From NCBI RefSeq assembly GCF_009720835.1, contig NZ_WNKZ01000054.1:1-42053 (forward strand): a stretch of 42,053 bases of DNA, in the 5' to 3' direction. The notes below the pieces were generated by a model that saw only the letters and a program-made list of their open reading frames with translations, was not told where the DNA came from and did not search any database. This document shows, piece by piece, positions 41,256-42,053 of this stretch (position 1 is its first letter; every line of letters starts with the position of its first letter). The position numbers were made by a program, and so were the translations under genes. This DNA is from Pseudoduganella buxea (GTDB lineage: Bacteria > Pseudomonadota > Gammaproteobacteria > Burkholderiales > Burkholderiaceae_D).

Positions 41256-41753
41256 TCAGTCCTGGCGCAGCACCAGCAGGGCCACGGCCTCGGCGTTGAT
41301 GCCCTCCTCGCGGCCCAGGTAGCCCATCTTCTCGTTGGTCTTGGCCTTGACGTTGACCTGGCCTGGGGCCACGCCCAGGTCCTCGGCGATATTCGTGACC
41401 ATCGTGCCGATGTGCGGCGCCATCTTCGGACGCTGGGCGATGATGGTGGCGTCGACATTGCCGATCTCGTAGCCGGTGTCGCGTACCCGCTTGGCGGCCT
41501 CGCGCAGCAGCACGCGCGAATCGGCGCCGGCAAATTCCACGGCGGTATCCGGGAAGTGCCGGCCGATGTCGCCCAGCGCCGCGGCGCCGAGGATTGCGTC
41601 GGTAACGGCGTGCAGCAGCGCGTCCGCGTCGGAGTGGCCCAGCAGGCCCTTGTCGTGGGCGATCTCGACGCCGCCCAGGATCAGTTTGCGGCCTTCCACC
41701 AGGCGGTGGCTGTCGTAGCCCTGGCCGATGCGAAACGGTAGTTTGATGGTCAT
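41256..41753 (-). CDS. ispF: 2-C-methyl-D-erythritol 2,4-cyclodiphosphate synthase
   Basis: This 165-residue MEP-pathway enzyme makes 2-C-methyl-D-erythritol 2,4-cyclodiphosphate for isoprenoid synthesis. The zinc ligands are in GQGYDSHRLVEG (Asp14, His16) and GHSDADALLHAV (His48). KAKTNEKMGYLGR is the cytidine-phosphate-binding region. It is a full-length family member. It shares ATGA with ispD, the usual beta-proteobacterial gene order. Confidence 0.97.
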   Translation of the reverse strand: MTIKLPFRIGQGYDSHRLVEGRKLILGGVEIAHDKGLLGHSDADALLHAVTDAILGAAALGDIGRHFPDTAVEFAGADSRVLLREAAKRVRDTGYEIGNVDATIIAQRPKMAPHIGTMVTNIAEDLGVAPGQVNVKAKTNEKMGYLGREEGINAEAVALLVLRQD

Positions 41754-42053
41754 GTTTTATCCAGGGTCAGGTACATTTCGGCGATGGCGATATCGGCCGG
41801 CAGGGTCACTTTCAAATTGCGGGGATGGCCTTCGACCAGCCGTGGCGACAGGCCCAGCATCTCGACGGCGGAAGCGTCGTCGGTGATGGCGTCCGGGTCG
41901 GGCGCCGCTTCCAGCGCGCGCAGCAGCAGCTCGGCGGGGAACATCTGCGGCGTCTGCGCCAGCCACAGGCCGTCGCGCGGCGTCGTCTCGACGCGGCCGG
42001 CGCGGGTGCTCTTGACCGTGTCGACGACGCGCAGGGCCAGCAGCCCCCCGGCC
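41750..42053 (-). CDS. ispD: 2-C-methyl-D-erythritol 4-phosphate cytidylyltransferase, C-terminal part
   Basis: The 3' about 100 codons are present; the 5' end lies beyond the right edge of the window. LALRVVDTVKS, then LWLAQTPQMFP, DDASAVEMLG and GHPRNLKVTLPADIAIAE are the standard C-terminal landmarks of IspD, which forms CDP-methylerythritol from MEP and CTP. The stop overlaps the ispF start by four bases. The enzyme and IspF act in consecutive parts of the MEP pathway, with IspE between them and encoded elsewhere. Confidence 0.94.
   Translation of the reverse strand, partial: AGGLLALRVVDTVKSTRAGRVETTPRDGLWLAQTPQMFPAELLLRALEAAPDPDAITDDASAVEMLGLSPRLVEGHPRNLKVTLPADIAIAEMYLTLDKT

Overview
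The window is about 42 kb of GC-rich, densely packed beta-proteobacterial chromosome. The mix of TonB-dependent receptors, a PEP-CTERM protein, a bacteriophytochrome, a KGG stress protein and an ispD-ispF operon suggests Oxalobacteraceae, close to Massilia, Duganella or Pseudoduganella. That placement is inferred from gene content and style, since no rRNA marker is present. I saw no tRNA, rRNA, CRISPR array, prophage or intact insertion sequence.

Layout. 1-883: start of an RND membrane-fusion protein (cut by the window edge), then a spacer holding a decayed IS1595-like remnant. 884-3523: a substrate TonB receptor with its own terminator and a LacI-type operator candidate. 3878-6884: a tight four-gene operon encoding a prolyl-4-hydroxylase-like 2OG-Fe(II) oxygenase, a GNAT-like protein with a Pro/Gly tail, a DxD glycosyltransferase-like protein and a GT2/GT27-like glycosyltransferase. 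6902-10727: SMI1/KNR4 protein, SppA and a sodium:solute symporter on the minus strand. 10839-13478: dGTPase, acyl-CoA-dehydrogenase-like flavoprotein and DUF3861 protein. 13478-13640: a 163-bp foldback element between two convergent genes. 13640-18402: RidA, an NTF2-like secreted protein, a LytS/LytTR two-component pair, a DJ-1/PfpI-YHS fusion and a PEP-CTERM protein.

18614-27169: MFS exporter, DUF3820 protein, PPC/DUF296 protein, KGG protein, PAS-GGDEF-EAL and HDOD signalling proteins, a divergent LysR/pirin pair, and ribA. 27302-29649: trypsin-like protease coupled to an FHA membrane protein. 29725-33792: heme oxygenase and bacteriophytochrome kinase (bphO-bphP), followed by Dabb and EamA genes joined by short overlaps. 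33806-36878: AraC regulator, then a cytochrome P450 coupled to a multi-histidine membrane protein. 36918-39546: a small exported protein and a Fur-box-controlled siderophore receptor. 39699-42053: nucleotidyltransferase, VOC protein, a small unknown, ispF and the 3' part of ispD.

The best candidate for an undescribed system is 3878-6884. Its last gene carries several sequence signatures of eukaryotic polypeptide GalNAc-transferases (GT27). The second gene ends in a Gly/Pro tail with a TPGP motif, a preferred acceptor context for such enzymes. The first gene has a complete prolyl-hydroxylase-type active site. I infer a protein hydroxylation and O-glycosylation cassette whose substrate may be the tailed protein. 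Other items worth a look are the foldback element, the P450 with a possible membrane heme partner, the protease-FHA pair and the phytochrome operon without a visible response regulator.
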